A model generated the notes under the pieces. That model made no database searches. It had not been told where the DNA came from and saw nothing but the letters and a program-made list of their open reading frames with translations. A DNA stretch of 29,751 bases from Dimorphilus gyrociliatus (taxonomy: Eukaryota > Annelida > Polychaeta > Dinophilidae): contig CAJFCJ010000139.1 of NCBI GenBank assembly GCA_904063045.1, positions 1 through 29,751 of the forward strand, given 5' to 3'. Each line of letters starts with the position of its first letter. The first letter of the stretch is position 1. This document shows positions 9,362-20,060 of this stretch, in pieces. The position numbers and the translations under genes are program-made.

Positions 9362-10880
9362 TTTGTCTTTTTTCTTTTATTGTAGTTGATGGGAAAAAAG
9401 TGTTGAAAATAATTCAAAATCTACTTTTTTCCCTTATAAATAAAAGATTATTAATATTTTAAAAAATAGCAAATAAAAAATTTATGTATTTTTTTTCATT
9501 CATAAATATCAATCATTTTTAATTTGTTGGCAATAATTTGTTGTAGTACGATTGTTAAACAGATGCAATTCTAACAAGTAATTGATAAAACAAGACCAAA
9601 ATTGAGGTAATGGTGTTTTCTTAAGAGTTAGTTTTAGCTTATTTATTGAATTTTTAGCTTTCTTTTAAAAATATTGCTTATGTTTATGGAAATTATTTGT
9701 CAACTTCTTTTTAAAATCAATACCAGGGCCTTCATTCCTATGGTAAATGACAACAAGTTGTTGTAGAATACATTGTAAAGAATGGCTTACTTATAATTCA
9801 TAAATTTGCTTATCTTCATTTTCAAAAAGACAAAATATTTCTTATCTTATCATTACTTTTGGCAGTTACTAAGCTATCTAGTAACAGGACGTTACAAGAT
9901 CAAATATTTGAATAATTGAATTTTTATTTATGTGACACTGATAAATTAAAGTTGAACCTTTAGAATGACAAATTGAAAGATATTTTAGCCATATATTATT
10001 CTATGTTGTTTTCTTATCATAAAGTTTAATTTCTTATTTCTTGTTAAACATTAACTGATAGATTATATTCTTAAAAATCAATAAACCCATTTGTTATTCT
10101 ATTACAAATAAATGTTTTATAAGAGTAATATTAAACTGTTTTTCTACTACTAAAACTGAAAATAGAAAATAATACAGTCAGTTGATTGGAAAAACCAAGT
10201 ATTCTTATTTTTCTTTTCTGTTTTCTAGGCCTAAAAAAATTCCACAGTATATTAGATATTTTAAAAAGTATATAATGAAATGGCATAGTGGCTTCTGATA
10301 TATATCAATTAAACCACTTTTTTATAAAAAATTTAACTTCAATGCAGTAAAATGAAGAATTTTTTTGAATTAATAAAAAATAATATATATTAAATAGTAA
10401 ACACTACACCAACATGGCCTTACACAAAGGTAGACAAAATGGCTATAGTGTGAAAACTAGTCTATAACAATATCTTCTTTGTACATGTAGATTTTACACT
10501 AATTTTTAAAAAATTGCACTAATATCTTACACTTTTTTATAGGAGATTTTTAAGAAAGAAAAATATCTGATAAAAATTTACGATTTTTACAACTTTTGCT
10601 CAGTATTTTTTCTCATTTTCTAAATAATTAGAGATGTTAAAGTCTCATATTTTGTACACTTTGACAAAATAGCTATTAAATGCGTTGTGTGTGTGTGGTG
10701 TATGTTTGTGTTTATTTATAGAAAATATAGAGTAGATTTAGAGTTTTTATAGAAAAGAGTCAGCATCAGCTATGTTCAAAAAATTTACACTAAACTTCGA
10801 GTAGTGTCACTTTTAGCCAGATTTTAAGTTAATGTATGTATGTGAGCATGTGTAATGTAATAGTTCACAAATTTAAAATA
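9362..10880. other. Long AT-rich non-coding stretch
   Basis: About 1.5 kb with many A/T runs and no long reading frame on either strand. The part next to 9361 is presumably the promoter of the minus-strand PAN gene. A short GTGTGTGTG run lies near 10689. No other feature was supported. Confidence 0.4.
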
Positions 10881-10884
10881 AAAT

Positions 10885-11700
10885 TGGAAAGCCATCAGAA
10901 GCAACAAGAATTTCTATTATAAACTGTCTTCTAGGACCTGAAATGTCCATTCAAAAAATGGCCAAGATTTTTAAATGTGACCCAACTACTCTTTGAAATA
11001 AATAAAGAAGTTTAAAGAGCTAAAACCGATAAAAGATAAGCCAAAAAGTGGCAAACCAAAAAAAGTGACACAAAATATGGAAAGACAAACTGACAGAACA
11101 AACAAATCAAGCCCTAAATGGACAGTCATCATCTGTTATTATATAACTATACCATACCTATATCTCTTTGTCTGACAACAGTGAAGCAAATACTGAGAAA
11201 AAATAATTTAAATGAGAGGATTAGTGGGAGAACCTGCCTTCCCAAAAGGTAAATATTATGTAGAAAAGACTTCTGTAGAAAGACAGGAAAGATGGGGATT
11301 TTTTTCTTATGAAAGACCATTTTTTCTTATGATTAAAAGGTTGAGCTTCACTCCAGGAGGAGGGAGTTTGTTAGAAGACCATGTGAAAAATGGAATGATC
11401 TCAAATATACAACAAAAAAAGTGATATTTAGGGGATTGAAGTATCCTGGTTTTTTTTAGCTATATTAAATTTAGTGGTAGCTTTTCTTGGTATCCAATCA
11501 CATGACAGCTTTAAACTTTACTACACCAAATTTCTGGAATAAAAAATCAATCAGAGTTTTAAATGGTTAAAATTTAAGAGATTGTTACTATGTTCGATAG
11601 GAAGGGAAATGGATATCCAACAATTGGTCCAGTTGTTTCTCCTGAATGACCTTGACAATAGAAAAAATTTGCAAAGGCAAATGGTATTGTTTTGCTAATG
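10885..11700 (+). mobile_element. Decayed Tc1/mariner-type transposase remnant
   Basis: With several stops and frameshifts, the + strand reads through a helix-turn-helix-like start (GPEMSIQKMAKIFKCDPTTL), a basic linker (PKSGKPKK), and far downstream VSPE.P near 11635-11660, where the family has SPDLNPIEN. The order and spacing fit a Tc1/mariner transposase of about 340 codons. The catalytic Asp positions cannot be assigned with confidence and no terminal inverted repeats were identified. Short open frames inside, such as 11212-11424, are part of this remnant and not genes. Confidence 0.5.
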
Positions 11701-12885
11701 ATTATTCCTCTAAAACCAAATCTTGTGTGCATATATGAGTGATACAAAATGACTGAATGTAATTTTTAAATTCTCTGATAACATCTAGTGTTTTTCAAAC
11801 ATTTCTATTTCTGTTTTAATTTATTTATTGAGTAAATTTCTTTATTAAAAAGTAGAAGAATAATAAAAAAGTTAAAAATCATAGTTTTATTATTTTTGCC
11901 TAAATGATTAATTAATTAATATGAAATTATTTTTTATGTGTTTTATATCCATTTTCTTGCTTTTTTTTTACTTTTAATTTGTGTTAAATTACATGTTTTT
12001 AATGGATAAAGAGAGGTGTCTAGACAGCTAAAGTATAGATTCTCTATTTACTTAATTATCATTTTAAAAAGTCCATTAACTGCCTTAACATTAGGGAAGT
12101 GATTTAGATGATGATTTTAAATTGTTACAGATACTCTCAAAACCTTCTTTTAAAAATATTTAAGATTAGAAATGTATAGCCATAATGGTATGAAGAAAAA
12201 TGGGGAAAAATTTCTTCTCTGGCCATTGGTGATATGATTACATGATAGATAAATCATGTTTTTGCTTTGTTCTAGAGAAACAAAAGTAGTTTGCATTTAT
12301 AGCGAAAAAAAATCCAATACTTTGAATTTTTATAGTCTAAACACAGAAAACTTACTTTAACAACATCTTGAACAGTAAAACAACAATATGGCCTTAGCAT
12401 TTACCTTTTCACTATTTAGAGATTATTTGTCCACTTCGAAAAAATCACCAAATCCTCTTAGTGACAAATGTAAAAGTTATTTTAGACCAGTCTAGATTAT
12501 TGTTGATTGTTTTAAGACAATTGCTGTCTTTCTTTTGAATGAGATCTATTTTCTTGTTCTGGGAGGCTTATAGCCTAATCCTCAATTCATTAGATCAGGA
12601 ATTGCCCTGGTTTGCAGACGTTCATTCAACCACCGCCCATCTACTCATGAATACAAAATGTCATTTTTGATATATGATATTGTCTTTAATACATCCTTCA
12701 ATGTCTTGTAGGATATTGAAAGATTTACTAACTAGGATATTTTTAACCCAAGCCTAATTTTTTAAATGTTCCAACTCAAATTTCGATAAGTGCACATCTG
12801 TAATATAAGATTCCTTTAGAATTTTCACCTGAAGGCTTGCCATATTTAATCAGCAGAATTAGACATAGAAAATTGAAATTAAGAG
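11701..12885. other. Non-coding AT-rich stretch
   Basis: No coding frame, repeat or RNA gene was recognised in about 1.2 kb. Confidence 0.4.
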
Positions 12886-13212
12886 ATGATTAAGAATTAT
12901 TTTATTATCATTTATTTGAAGATATTTGAAAGTTTGTCGCTAAAGACTGGAAGAGTACATTACGAAGATACAAGATACTTTTCATTAGAGATGTTAGCCG
13001 TAAATGGACATTCAATTAGAGCTCGAGTCTTACTCTCCATTCCATGGATTGCAGTTAAAAAACCCATAAAGTATGTTCAATGTATGCAAAAGGATTATTG
13101 GCAAATGTGTATAAACTTTGGCTATGATACTATACTAGTAGATGCTGAACCTTGTTCAAATTCCATAAATTCAACTTACTTTAATCTTCATAAAACAGAA
13201 ACAAGAATTTAG
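12886..13212 (+). other. Open reading frame of unknown identity (possible exon)
   Basis: The frame is open for 108 codons, long for this base composition. From about 12919 the composition looks protein-like (GRVHYEDTRYF, LSIPWIAVKKP, QKDYWQMCINFGYD, VDAEPCSN). It begins with a non-ATG codon near an acceptor-like ATTTGAAG. It could be an upstream exon of the GPCR gene or a relic of another gene. The family is not recognised, and an overlapping minus-strand frame (13171-13509) shows nothing coherent. Confidence 0.3.
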
Positions 13213-13520
13213 ATAAGGGACAGTGAAATAATAACTATAAAGTATCCACAGAACAGTTTTAGAACAAAGATAACCCTTCAAATTGGACAAAATCTCCATA
13301 ATTAGCATAAAATCAACCATAATTGCGTATAAAAACATTTCTATTATGTTTAGGTTATGAAAGATGGAATAAAACAAGTAAAAATGTTGAATTGAGAACA
13401 CCAGAGAACATACCAAAGAAGATGTCGTCATATTTTCTAGAAGAAAGAGTAAGTGTTGTTTTTGGGACAGAAAACACTCTTTCGGTTGAAGATTGACCAC
13501 TGTGGCCACACCTTTATTCT

Positions 13521-13555
<35 letters not shown>

Positions 13556-13568
13556 CACCAATCAGAGT
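13213..13568. repeat. Spacer with CT microsatellite (13527-13551)
   Basis: A perfect CT dinucleotide run of about 12 units lies at 13527-13551, upstream of the GPCR gene. The rest shows no feature. Confidence 0.6.
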
Positions 13569-16500
13569 ATGATTGAGAATAGAAATGTTTTCTGTCAAAA
13601 TATTCAAAAATCATATAGTTTTGATTTTAAAAAAATAGTATAAAAGTATTTTAAATCTTTTTTTCTTTTCTTTAAAAACATAAAAAAAAGGAAAATACTT
13701 TTCACCGAAGAAGCAATTTCGACCTTGAACTATTCAGCTCTTTTCACAACGTATCCGACAATAGTTTCTTCCTTAATGAAGAATGCGACTCTATAAAGAG
13801 ATACACCAATAGTAAAGAAAGTTTTTCAATTCATTTCTATAAAAGAGGAGGCGTGTCTTGTTTTATTAAATTAGGTCAAACAGTTTTTTGTCAAAAATCT
13901 TTAGGTAAAAACATTTATTAATGAACTTTTTTTCGTAACCTTCAAAAAATTTTTCAAGGTTAAAAATTGCATTCAAATCTCTCTTTTTTAGACTCTAAAC
14001 TGTTTGATTTAATAAATTGGAAATCATTTTTAAATATGGGTTTAGACTGCCCTAGAAATTCTTTTCACTGTACTGGGGAAAATATTTGTATTAGTCATTT
14101 AGATGTTTGCAATGGACAAGACGATTGCATGTCCGGTGAAGATGAAATGAATTGTCCTAAATTGATTACATATTATTATTGTTCCCTTCCAAATGAGAAA
14201 ATTCCTATTCAATCTGTTTGTAATTTCAATGCAGACTGTAAAGATAAATCCGATGAGTTATTTTGTTGTGAGTTAATAATATAAAAAAGGATTTATAGAA
14301 AACTATACTCTTCCTTTCATTCAACAGACAACAAACTTTGTTCATATCACGAAAAGTAACAAAATCAATATGTCAATGATTTGTTATCTTTTTATTTATT
14401 TAAGTATTTTTTCAAATTACAGATCATGTAAAAATAGTCAGTGCATAGATCGTTCCAAAGTTTGCGACAACGAGATCAACTGCTTCGATTCGAGTGATGA
14501 AGATTGTTTAAATTACGAAAAAAGTAACGAAAATGGTAAAATATCTTTTGAAAGTAAGATATAAATATATAATTTTGTATTTTTGAGTGATGTAAATCCT
14601 ATTAGAATGTAATCCAAAAACTCAAGTAGATGTAATTTAGTTTATTATTCAAATGAATATATAAAAAGTCTTGTTAGAAAACCTTATTCGTCGTTAACGC
14701 ACTGTAATAAAAGTCAATGCAACAAAGGTGAATTCTTATGTAAATCGACAAAGTATTGCATATCTATTGAACAAGTCTGCGATGGAGTCAATCATTGTTG
14801 GGGTAATGAAGATGAGGCGTACTGCGGTATTTGTATACATAAATGTATAATATTTCGGATACATCTCTCTCTCTCTCTCTCTCAGATGATTTTCATCCAC
14901 AAGGATATTTCAAGTGTAAAAATCAACAATTCTATATAAATGTCAGTAAAATTTGCGATGGTATTATCAATTGCAAATATGGTAATGATGAATCATTTTG
15001 CCCAACTAATAGGGAAGATAAAAAGATAATTAATTGTTCATCTACGCCATCCTATAACTATTCATGCTCTGGAACGTATAAAGAAAATTCAATAATGAAT
15101 CTTTCGTCAATTAATCAATTAACAATTAAGAAATTGTTCCTTTTGAATTATAGACATTTCAATGGAATGTTTACTTCAGAATTCTTGTCATTTCTTCATA
15201 TAGAAAATTCAAATATTGGAAAGAGATTTTCAAGTAGTTTTTCAATACCAAATATCGTTTATCTCAGTTTAAAAAACGTTGACATAACTCATTTGAATGA
15301 AATAATAAATTCTTCAACACCCTTAATACAGTATATTGATGTATCCCATAATCCTTTGAAAGAGACAATTGATTACGAAATGATACCAAATATCAGATAT
15401 TTAGATTTATCATTTACGAAAATTGAAATATTTTCAAGAAAATTTTTATTAAAATTAACTAAATTAACAATTTTAAAAGTTCAAGGTTGCCGAATAAAAT
15501 TGATTGAAAATAATATTTTAAGAGAGAATTCACTGAAATTATTGGATTTATCAAAAACAAAATTTCCGAGTCAAAAGTTTCAGAATTTAACAAATTATTT
15601 AGATAAGGTTGAAACTGTAAAAAGCGATTATTATATTTTGTGCTGTTACGCTTGGAAATATAGTTCAAATATTAAATTATGCTATCCAAAGAAATCATTA
15701 TTCAATACATGTTCGGATTTATTGCACTCAAATTTCCTTAAAATTCTACTCTGGTTTATGGGAATATTTGGAATAATTGGAAATATCTCTTCATTTATCT
15801 TTAGATTTCATTCGTTTAAGAGATCAACGCATGTATTTTACCTTTGTTTAGCATTGTCGGATTTCTTAACAGGAGTCTATTTGATTTTAATTGGTTGTGT
15901 TGATATATACTATAGAGGAATGTTTTACGAATACGCTTCCGATTGGATGAATGGAAACTTTTGTAGAACAATTAGTTTTCTTTTGAATTTTTCATTGTTA
16001 TTTTCAAATTTAAATTTAGTTTTGATCAGTTGCGATAGATTTTACGCTACGTATTTCCCGTTCAAACATTCGGAAACGTCAATGAAGAGAGTAACTCTAT
16101 TGATTGGTTTCACACTAATCTTGTGTATATTGATAACGTCATTTCCTTTATATAACAATAAAGTTTAATTTTTTATTTCAATTATTTTAAAAGGGGATAA
16201 TGAAATTTAAAAGACTTGAGAAAGAAAAAAGAAAAGAAAAGGAAAGGGCAGAATTGCCTCATAAAACCTAACATTTTTTCATAGTTTTTTATCTTATCAT
16301 TCTCCCTCTATATTCTCTCTTACTTCATCGATAACCGATAATTTCTTTTCAAAGGATACTTTTCAAGACTCTCCAATATGTTTTGAATTGCATATCAGGA
16401 CTTTAAACAATGGAAATTCAATTTTCTCATTTCTAGTTTATGGAATATTTATATTTTTAATATCAATTTTTAATTTAGTTATTTACGCTTTAATTGTTCG

Positions 16501-17234
16501 AAAAATAAATGACAGTAATCAAAATTTTAACAAGTCAAAAACGTCAAAAGTATCATTATCATTTTCAAATTATTTGATAGTATCATCAAATATAATATGT
16601 TGGCTGCCAGTATCATTTATGGGTAAGAAATTCCAGTTTCTTTTGCCATCCAATTATAGAATTATATATCATAAATCAGGAATATATTGTAAAATATGGA
16701 ATTTACAAATGAGTAATGATGCTTATACTTGGATTGTTATTTTAATTGTTCCTTTCAATAGTTTATTAAATCCTGTTTATCATAATACCGACGAAATCAT
16801 TCATTTTAGGAAACAATTGAAAAAACAAAAAGCTAAGAAAGAGTTGTTTAATATAATATTTTTCCTTACTTCCGGTTTATTCTTTTTCTCTTATTTAATA
16901 TTTAGACAAGAGAAGACGAAAGATATTATATCAATAACAAAAGAGAAAGGTACAGTCAAAATGAATTTCTTTTTTTTTGGATTAGATATATTTGAGGAAA
17001 CTGGTAGAGAGTAGATTAAGATTCAATTTTTTACCCTCTTTCTTTATAGATATCAATTTTATAAGTTACTTTGTAGAAAATCATTTGGCAACCTATACTT
17101 TTGTCAGTTGCTTTAAAAAGTTTTCAATATCTGGAAAACTATATAGAAAACTTGAATACTTCAAGTTAACTGTCCATTGTTTAAAAGCTTTAACGTATTG
17201 CCATGAAAATGGATTCTCTTTAAATGTAACCTAA
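13569..17234 (+). CDS. LDLa-LRR G-protein coupled receptor (GRL101/relaxin-receptor type) with kinase-like tail
   Basis: Hand-spliced exons: 13569-13637 (tentative), 13691-13904, 13992-14267, 14328-14355, 14423-14553, 14641-14826, 14886-16162, 16355-16622, 16680-16845, 16906-17003, 17050-17234. All are GT-AG and phase-consistent, giving about 965 aa. Five LDLa modules come first (for example CNGQDDCMSGEDEMNC, VCDNEINCFDSSDEDC, VCDGVNHCWGNEDEAYC). Four or five leucine-rich repeats follow (IRYLDLSFTKI, LKLLDLSKTKF), then a CC-rich hinge. The 7TM region has GIIGN in TM1, LALSDFLTGVYL in TM2, YYRGMFYEY and SCDRF (DRY position), CWLP in TM6 and NSLLNPVYH in TM7, as in type-C leucine-rich-repeat receptors. 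The tail reads GKLYRKLEYFKLTVHCLK and ALTYCHENGF, resembling the alpha-E helix and catalytic-loop approach of a protein kinase. The frame stops at 17234, and a further kinase-like segment follows out of frame. No signal peptide was found, so the N-terminus is incomplete. An AATAAA lies at 17419. Confidence 0.8.
14863..14885 (+). repeat. CT microsatellite forming a polypyrimidine tract
   Basis: A CT run of about 10 units ends in CAG at the acceptor of the intron before the large GPCR exon (14886), so the simple repeat doubles as the polypyrimidine tract. Confidence 0.7.
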
Positions 17235-17368
17235 CCCTAACAGAAAATATTTTCTTATACCTAAATTTATTACATTGTTAAAAAATCAAGTTGAAAAAGC
17301 CGATATTCAAGCTGTTGGACTCTTAATTCGTAATTTATTACAGAGACGAAGAGCTTATATAGACACTT
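17235..17368 (+). pseudogene. Out-of-frame continuation of the kinase-like tail
   Basis: One base out of register with the preceding exon, the frame reads KYFLIPKFITLL then EKADIQAVGLLIRNLLQRRR and stops at TGA 17368. The ADIxAxGLLIxxLL segment matches the alpha-F region of kinases (subdomain IX: D, two residues, then (A/S)xG). This suggests that the ancestral tail was a full kinase domain now cut by a +1 frameshift near 17227-17235. An undetected intron is less likely, because the gap is under 20 bases. Confidence 0.5.
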
Positions 17369-17689
17369 GAAAAGTAAACATTACAAACAATTACAAACTG
17401 AAAATTCTCTTAAAATATAATAAATTGATTTTTCATTTATATATACTTTTTTATATTCATTTCAAGTTTGTAAAAGTGATTTGAGAGACAGCAAAACTAT
17501 TTACAGATGCAGAGAAAACTGTATGAAAGAACCTGACACTAGCAGTCGGAATCTGTATATAACAGTTTATAAAATAATATATTATCTACAACCAATTTCA
17601 TTTTTAGGTCAAGGTCATTTCAATAATTTAATCTGTTAGTTGAAAAGTTGAAATGAGTTATAGTACATATGCTTTGATTGCCACTTTCC
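17369..17689. other. GPCR 3' flank, no gene seen
   Basis: AT-rich. It holds the AATAAA at 17419-17424, which could serve the GPCR gene. Nothing else was recognised. Confidence 0.4.
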
Positions 17690-17818
17690 TGTCACCTGTT
17701 GGAATGGTATATAAACCCTGTGAATTTAACGGTAGATAGTTCAGTCTTCTAAAAATCAGCTTGTTGCTTAAACTGGCTTGTTTAGAACTAGAAACTCATT
17801 TACTCAAATATTATTGAA
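17690..17818 (+). repeat. LTR-family-2 fragment
   Basis: It contains a TATA-like GGTATATAAACC, then AGTTCAGTCTTCT, ATCAGCTTG and TTTAGAACTAGAAACTCAT with TTACTCAA. These occur in the same order as in the copies at 19.7-19.9 kb and 7.2-7.45 kb. Only the central and right part of the LTR is recognisable. Confidence 0.55.
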
Positions 17819-18030
17819 TTAAAAACAGTTGACCTTGACCTTCTTCTATTAATAATTTTCTTTCCTTATTACATAACGAAAACGGAGGAATATATATATT
17901 TTGGATAATTCCAGAAAACTTTACAGTTGCTGATGACAAAAGTAAGAAGAATGACATTTAAAAATCTCTCTCTTTGTCAGAAAAACAGAATTTCACATCC
18001 ATTAAATAAACTGTCAGAGAAATTTACTTC

Positions 18031-18112
18031 AAAGAATACTTATTGAGTTCCTAGTTGTAAACAAACAATCACATTTAAGCTGATGATTGGCCAACTGAAC
18101 TGTGAACTGTTG
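18031..18112 (-). repeat. LTR-family-2 fragment (inverted)
   Basis: The reverse complement reads CAGTTCAGTTGG, ATCAGCTTAAA and TTTACAACTAGGAACTCAATAA, a diverged version of the LTR-family-2 core. It is inverted relative to the copy 210 bases to its left. Confidence 0.4.
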
Positions 18113-18616
18113 AAATAAAAAAAGGGAATCTTCAGTGAAGAAGGAAGTAATGTTTATTTTCTTTTTTAATATCATTACAAAAATACAATTGAAAAGTGCC
18201 ATATAATTAGAATAATTATTAGATCCAACTGTAAAAGTTTTTTTACTTAAAAGCATACATTGAATAGATTCCATAGGAAAAAAAAGAGAGAGAAAGATAG
18301 GACTGAAGGATAAATTGTTGTTGATTTATTACAACTGTTTCCTTCGCATATACATATTGTTGATATTGAAGTTGTTTTACAGCCTATCTGTAAATCCATT
18401 TCTTTCGAACAAAATCTTCTAACCAAATTTCCAACTGTAAAAATTCAATAAAAACAATTTTTTTTTTAATATATAGTTTACTACCAAGAATTAAACCCAA
18501 CCAACTGTTGGGTACAAAGTTTCCATCAAGTTTTATAGGGATTATTGTTACCCCTCTTTTAGCAGCGTATTCAGCTTCTGGATAAAGGAAAACAGAGTTA
18601 GATTAGTTAGGAGGAG
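18113..18616. other. Non-coding stretch between LTR fragments
   Basis: AT-rich. No coding frame or clear repeat was recognised; it is probably retroelement debris. Confidence 0.3.
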
Positions 18617-18617
18617 A

Positions 18618-18654
18618 TGAAACCATATCTGAGTTAAACCCATGTATGGTTTCA
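18618..18654. repeat. Inverted repeat TGAAACCATA / TATGGTTTCA
   Basis: A perfect 10-bp stem (18618-18627 with 18645-18654) surrounds a 17-base loop. Both arms carry the TATGGTTTCA motif found in the tandem array at 6812-6896. Confidence 0.65.
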
Positions 18655-18761
18655 CCAACAATTGGTTTATAGGCCCATTGATAGCTTATCATGATATGAT
18701 TGGAATTTGATTTTTCTTAATTTGTTGCCTTTTCTTTCGACTCAATTGCCATATTATTCCT

Positions 18762-19004
18762 TTGAATCAATTTTGTTTTATCATACAAAATATGTGTTTG
18801 AGTATGGTAGTTTCAAAGGTATGTATCATCATTTTCAACTATATTACCAGAAGAAGTAAACAAAGAGAAGAAACTGCTACCCCAAGTGAGGGCACAGATA
18901 ACTCTCCTCAAAACCTAAAACTAATGAAACAAAGTTGTAGCTCTACTCAACATCAAACTAATGAAGAAGAACAACCACATGTAATTCTCATTAATTCAAG
19001 ATGA
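18762..19004 (+). pseudogene. 3'-terminal ORF segment of an LTR retroelement
   Basis: An 80-codon open frame ends in TGA 32 bases before a polypurine tract and LTR. A hydrophobic stretch (MVVSKVCIIIFNYI) is followed by basic RRSKQR and then a polar, acidic tail. By position it is the end of the internal region. The hydrophobic-then-basic pattern could be a membrane anchor and cytoplasmic tail of an envelope-like ORF, or simply the end of pol. No family motif is visible and nothing upstream is legible, so the assignment rests on location. Confidence 0.35.
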
Positions 19005-19020
19005 AGGGACTCATCTTCAC

Positions 19021-19035
19021 AAAGAAGGGGGAAGA
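19021..19035 (+). other. Polypurine tract of LTR retroelement
   Basis: The 15-base purine run AAAGAAGGGGGAAGA directly abuts the left end of the LTR at 19036. That is the expected plus-strand primer position, and it marks this LTR as a 3' LTR of a + strand element. Confidence 0.7.
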
Positions 19036-19640
19036 TATACAACTTTGGTTTTTTTTTACATGCTTGAACTCTATTATTTGATGCAACTTATACATGTACA
19101 TCTTAAAACCTATGCAAGAGAATGCTATAACATTAGCCAAACATAAGTCTGATTAGTCAGCTTGAAGGCTCATCTTTAATTACCAATAAAGGTTTGGCCA
19201 AGTTATAATTCAATTAACTTTCCTAAATTTTCAACCTTGTAACATCCTGTTACTAAACATAAATATGAAAAATATGAACTACACATTCCCGCAACTGTAA
19301 AGTGATGATTGGATATCAGAGGAAAACCTCAAAGTATATCAATCCTCGCTATTTTCATTCTAAGCATTCCTATCTCGACTCAACACGCTGGGAAGATAAC
19401 CTGGAAACAACCTCTACTGGAAGCATCCATCTACCCCTCAACATTGGAAGACAGTTTGGTAATTTGGCAACCTGCTATTACAAACTATCTATTCTGCTAT
19501 TGAACTCTCATATTGTTACTTGCTTAAGTATTATTATTGCAAATGAACTGTTTGATTTTAAACATTTGTTTAAAGGTTCAAGTGGAACCAGTATTGTTGT
19601 AACTTGCAAAAGCATAAATTTGCCAAGCAAGAGCAGTACA
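19036..19640 (+). mobile_element. LTR of family 1 (3' LTR, 605 bp)
   Basis: This segment aligns nearly end to end with the reverse complement of 27859-28495. It starts TATACAAC (a mutated TGTACAAC) and ends GCAGTACA, so the intact family termini are TGTAC...GTACA. It contains a TATA-like AAGTATAT near 19333 and conserved blocks such as CTCATATTGTTACTTGCTTAAG. The purine tract to its left identifies it as a 3' LTR. Open frames inside it (19302-19649 and 19309-19503) are LTR sequence, not genes. Confidence 0.8.
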
Positions 19641-20060
19641 ACATGTTAGCCCTAAGTCATGTAATAGTTTTTTATGTTTTAATTATATGTGCATAATGAT
19701 ACCATTATATTTCAACTTCGTAATCCTTTGACCAAGTCAACCCAAGTTTTGGTAAATGGATAAAAGGAAATACATTTCCCCAGTTTGGCAGATCAGTTCT
19801 GTAACTGTCAGCTGATTTTAAACAATCAGCTTGCTTATTTAGAACTAGAAACACATTTACTCAATACATATTCTTTAAACGAAATACTGCCATTTTGTTG
19901 ATTAGTTTCCACCGAAATTACATTTATTGAGACTACTTGTGTAGGAACTTGAAAGGTTCTATGTGGTGTGAGTACTTTGGTGCATTGATAAATGATTGGA
20001 AAGGACGAATACTGTTCAGAAAAAGCAGAAGTTCGTATAATTACAATACAACAAAGTACA
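19641..20060 (+). mobile_element. LTR of family 2 (best copy)
   Basis: It begins ACATGTTAGCCC immediately after the end of the family-1 LTR. It contains GTAATCCTTTGACC, a TATA-like GGATAAAAGG, CAGTTCTGTAACTGTCAG, TTTAGAACTAGAAACACAT and TTTGTTGATTAG, and ends near ACAAAGTACA. The internal blocks recur at 7.2-7.45, 17.7 and 18.05 kb. Its last 50 bases recur at 244-292 next to the BEL/Pao RT fragment, so a BEL/Pao origin is plausible but inferred. The exact boundaries are uncertain and no target duplication was found. Confidence 0.55.

Noticed and set aside
11212-11424. 70-codon ORF as a gene
   Set aside because: It lies in the middle of the Tc1/mariner remnant, with low-complexity composition and no independent support.
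13171-13509. 112-codon minus-strand ORF
   Set aside because: Hydrophobic, low-complexity translation with no domain, splice or start support; overlaps another open frame and a spacer.
16623-16679. Basic/aromatic loop insertion between TM6 and TM7
   Set aside because: Bounded by GTAAGA and CAG, 57 bases long and absent from related receptors. Treated as an intron.
16846-16905. Extra membrane segment in the receptor tail (hydrophobic 20 residues)
   Set aside because: The stretch is exactly bounded by GT and AG, is T-rich and 60 bases long. It is better read as an in-frame intron, so an eighth membrane helix is not claimed.
17226-17240. Telomere-like TAACCTAACCCTAAC run
   Set aside because: Only about two imperfect units, inside a decayed coding region. 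Not an array, so no interstitial telomere is claimed.
19302-19649. 115-codon ORF (and its 27943-28230 counterpart) as a gene
   Set aside because: Both lie wholly inside copies of LTR family 1; their similarity is explained by LTR homology.
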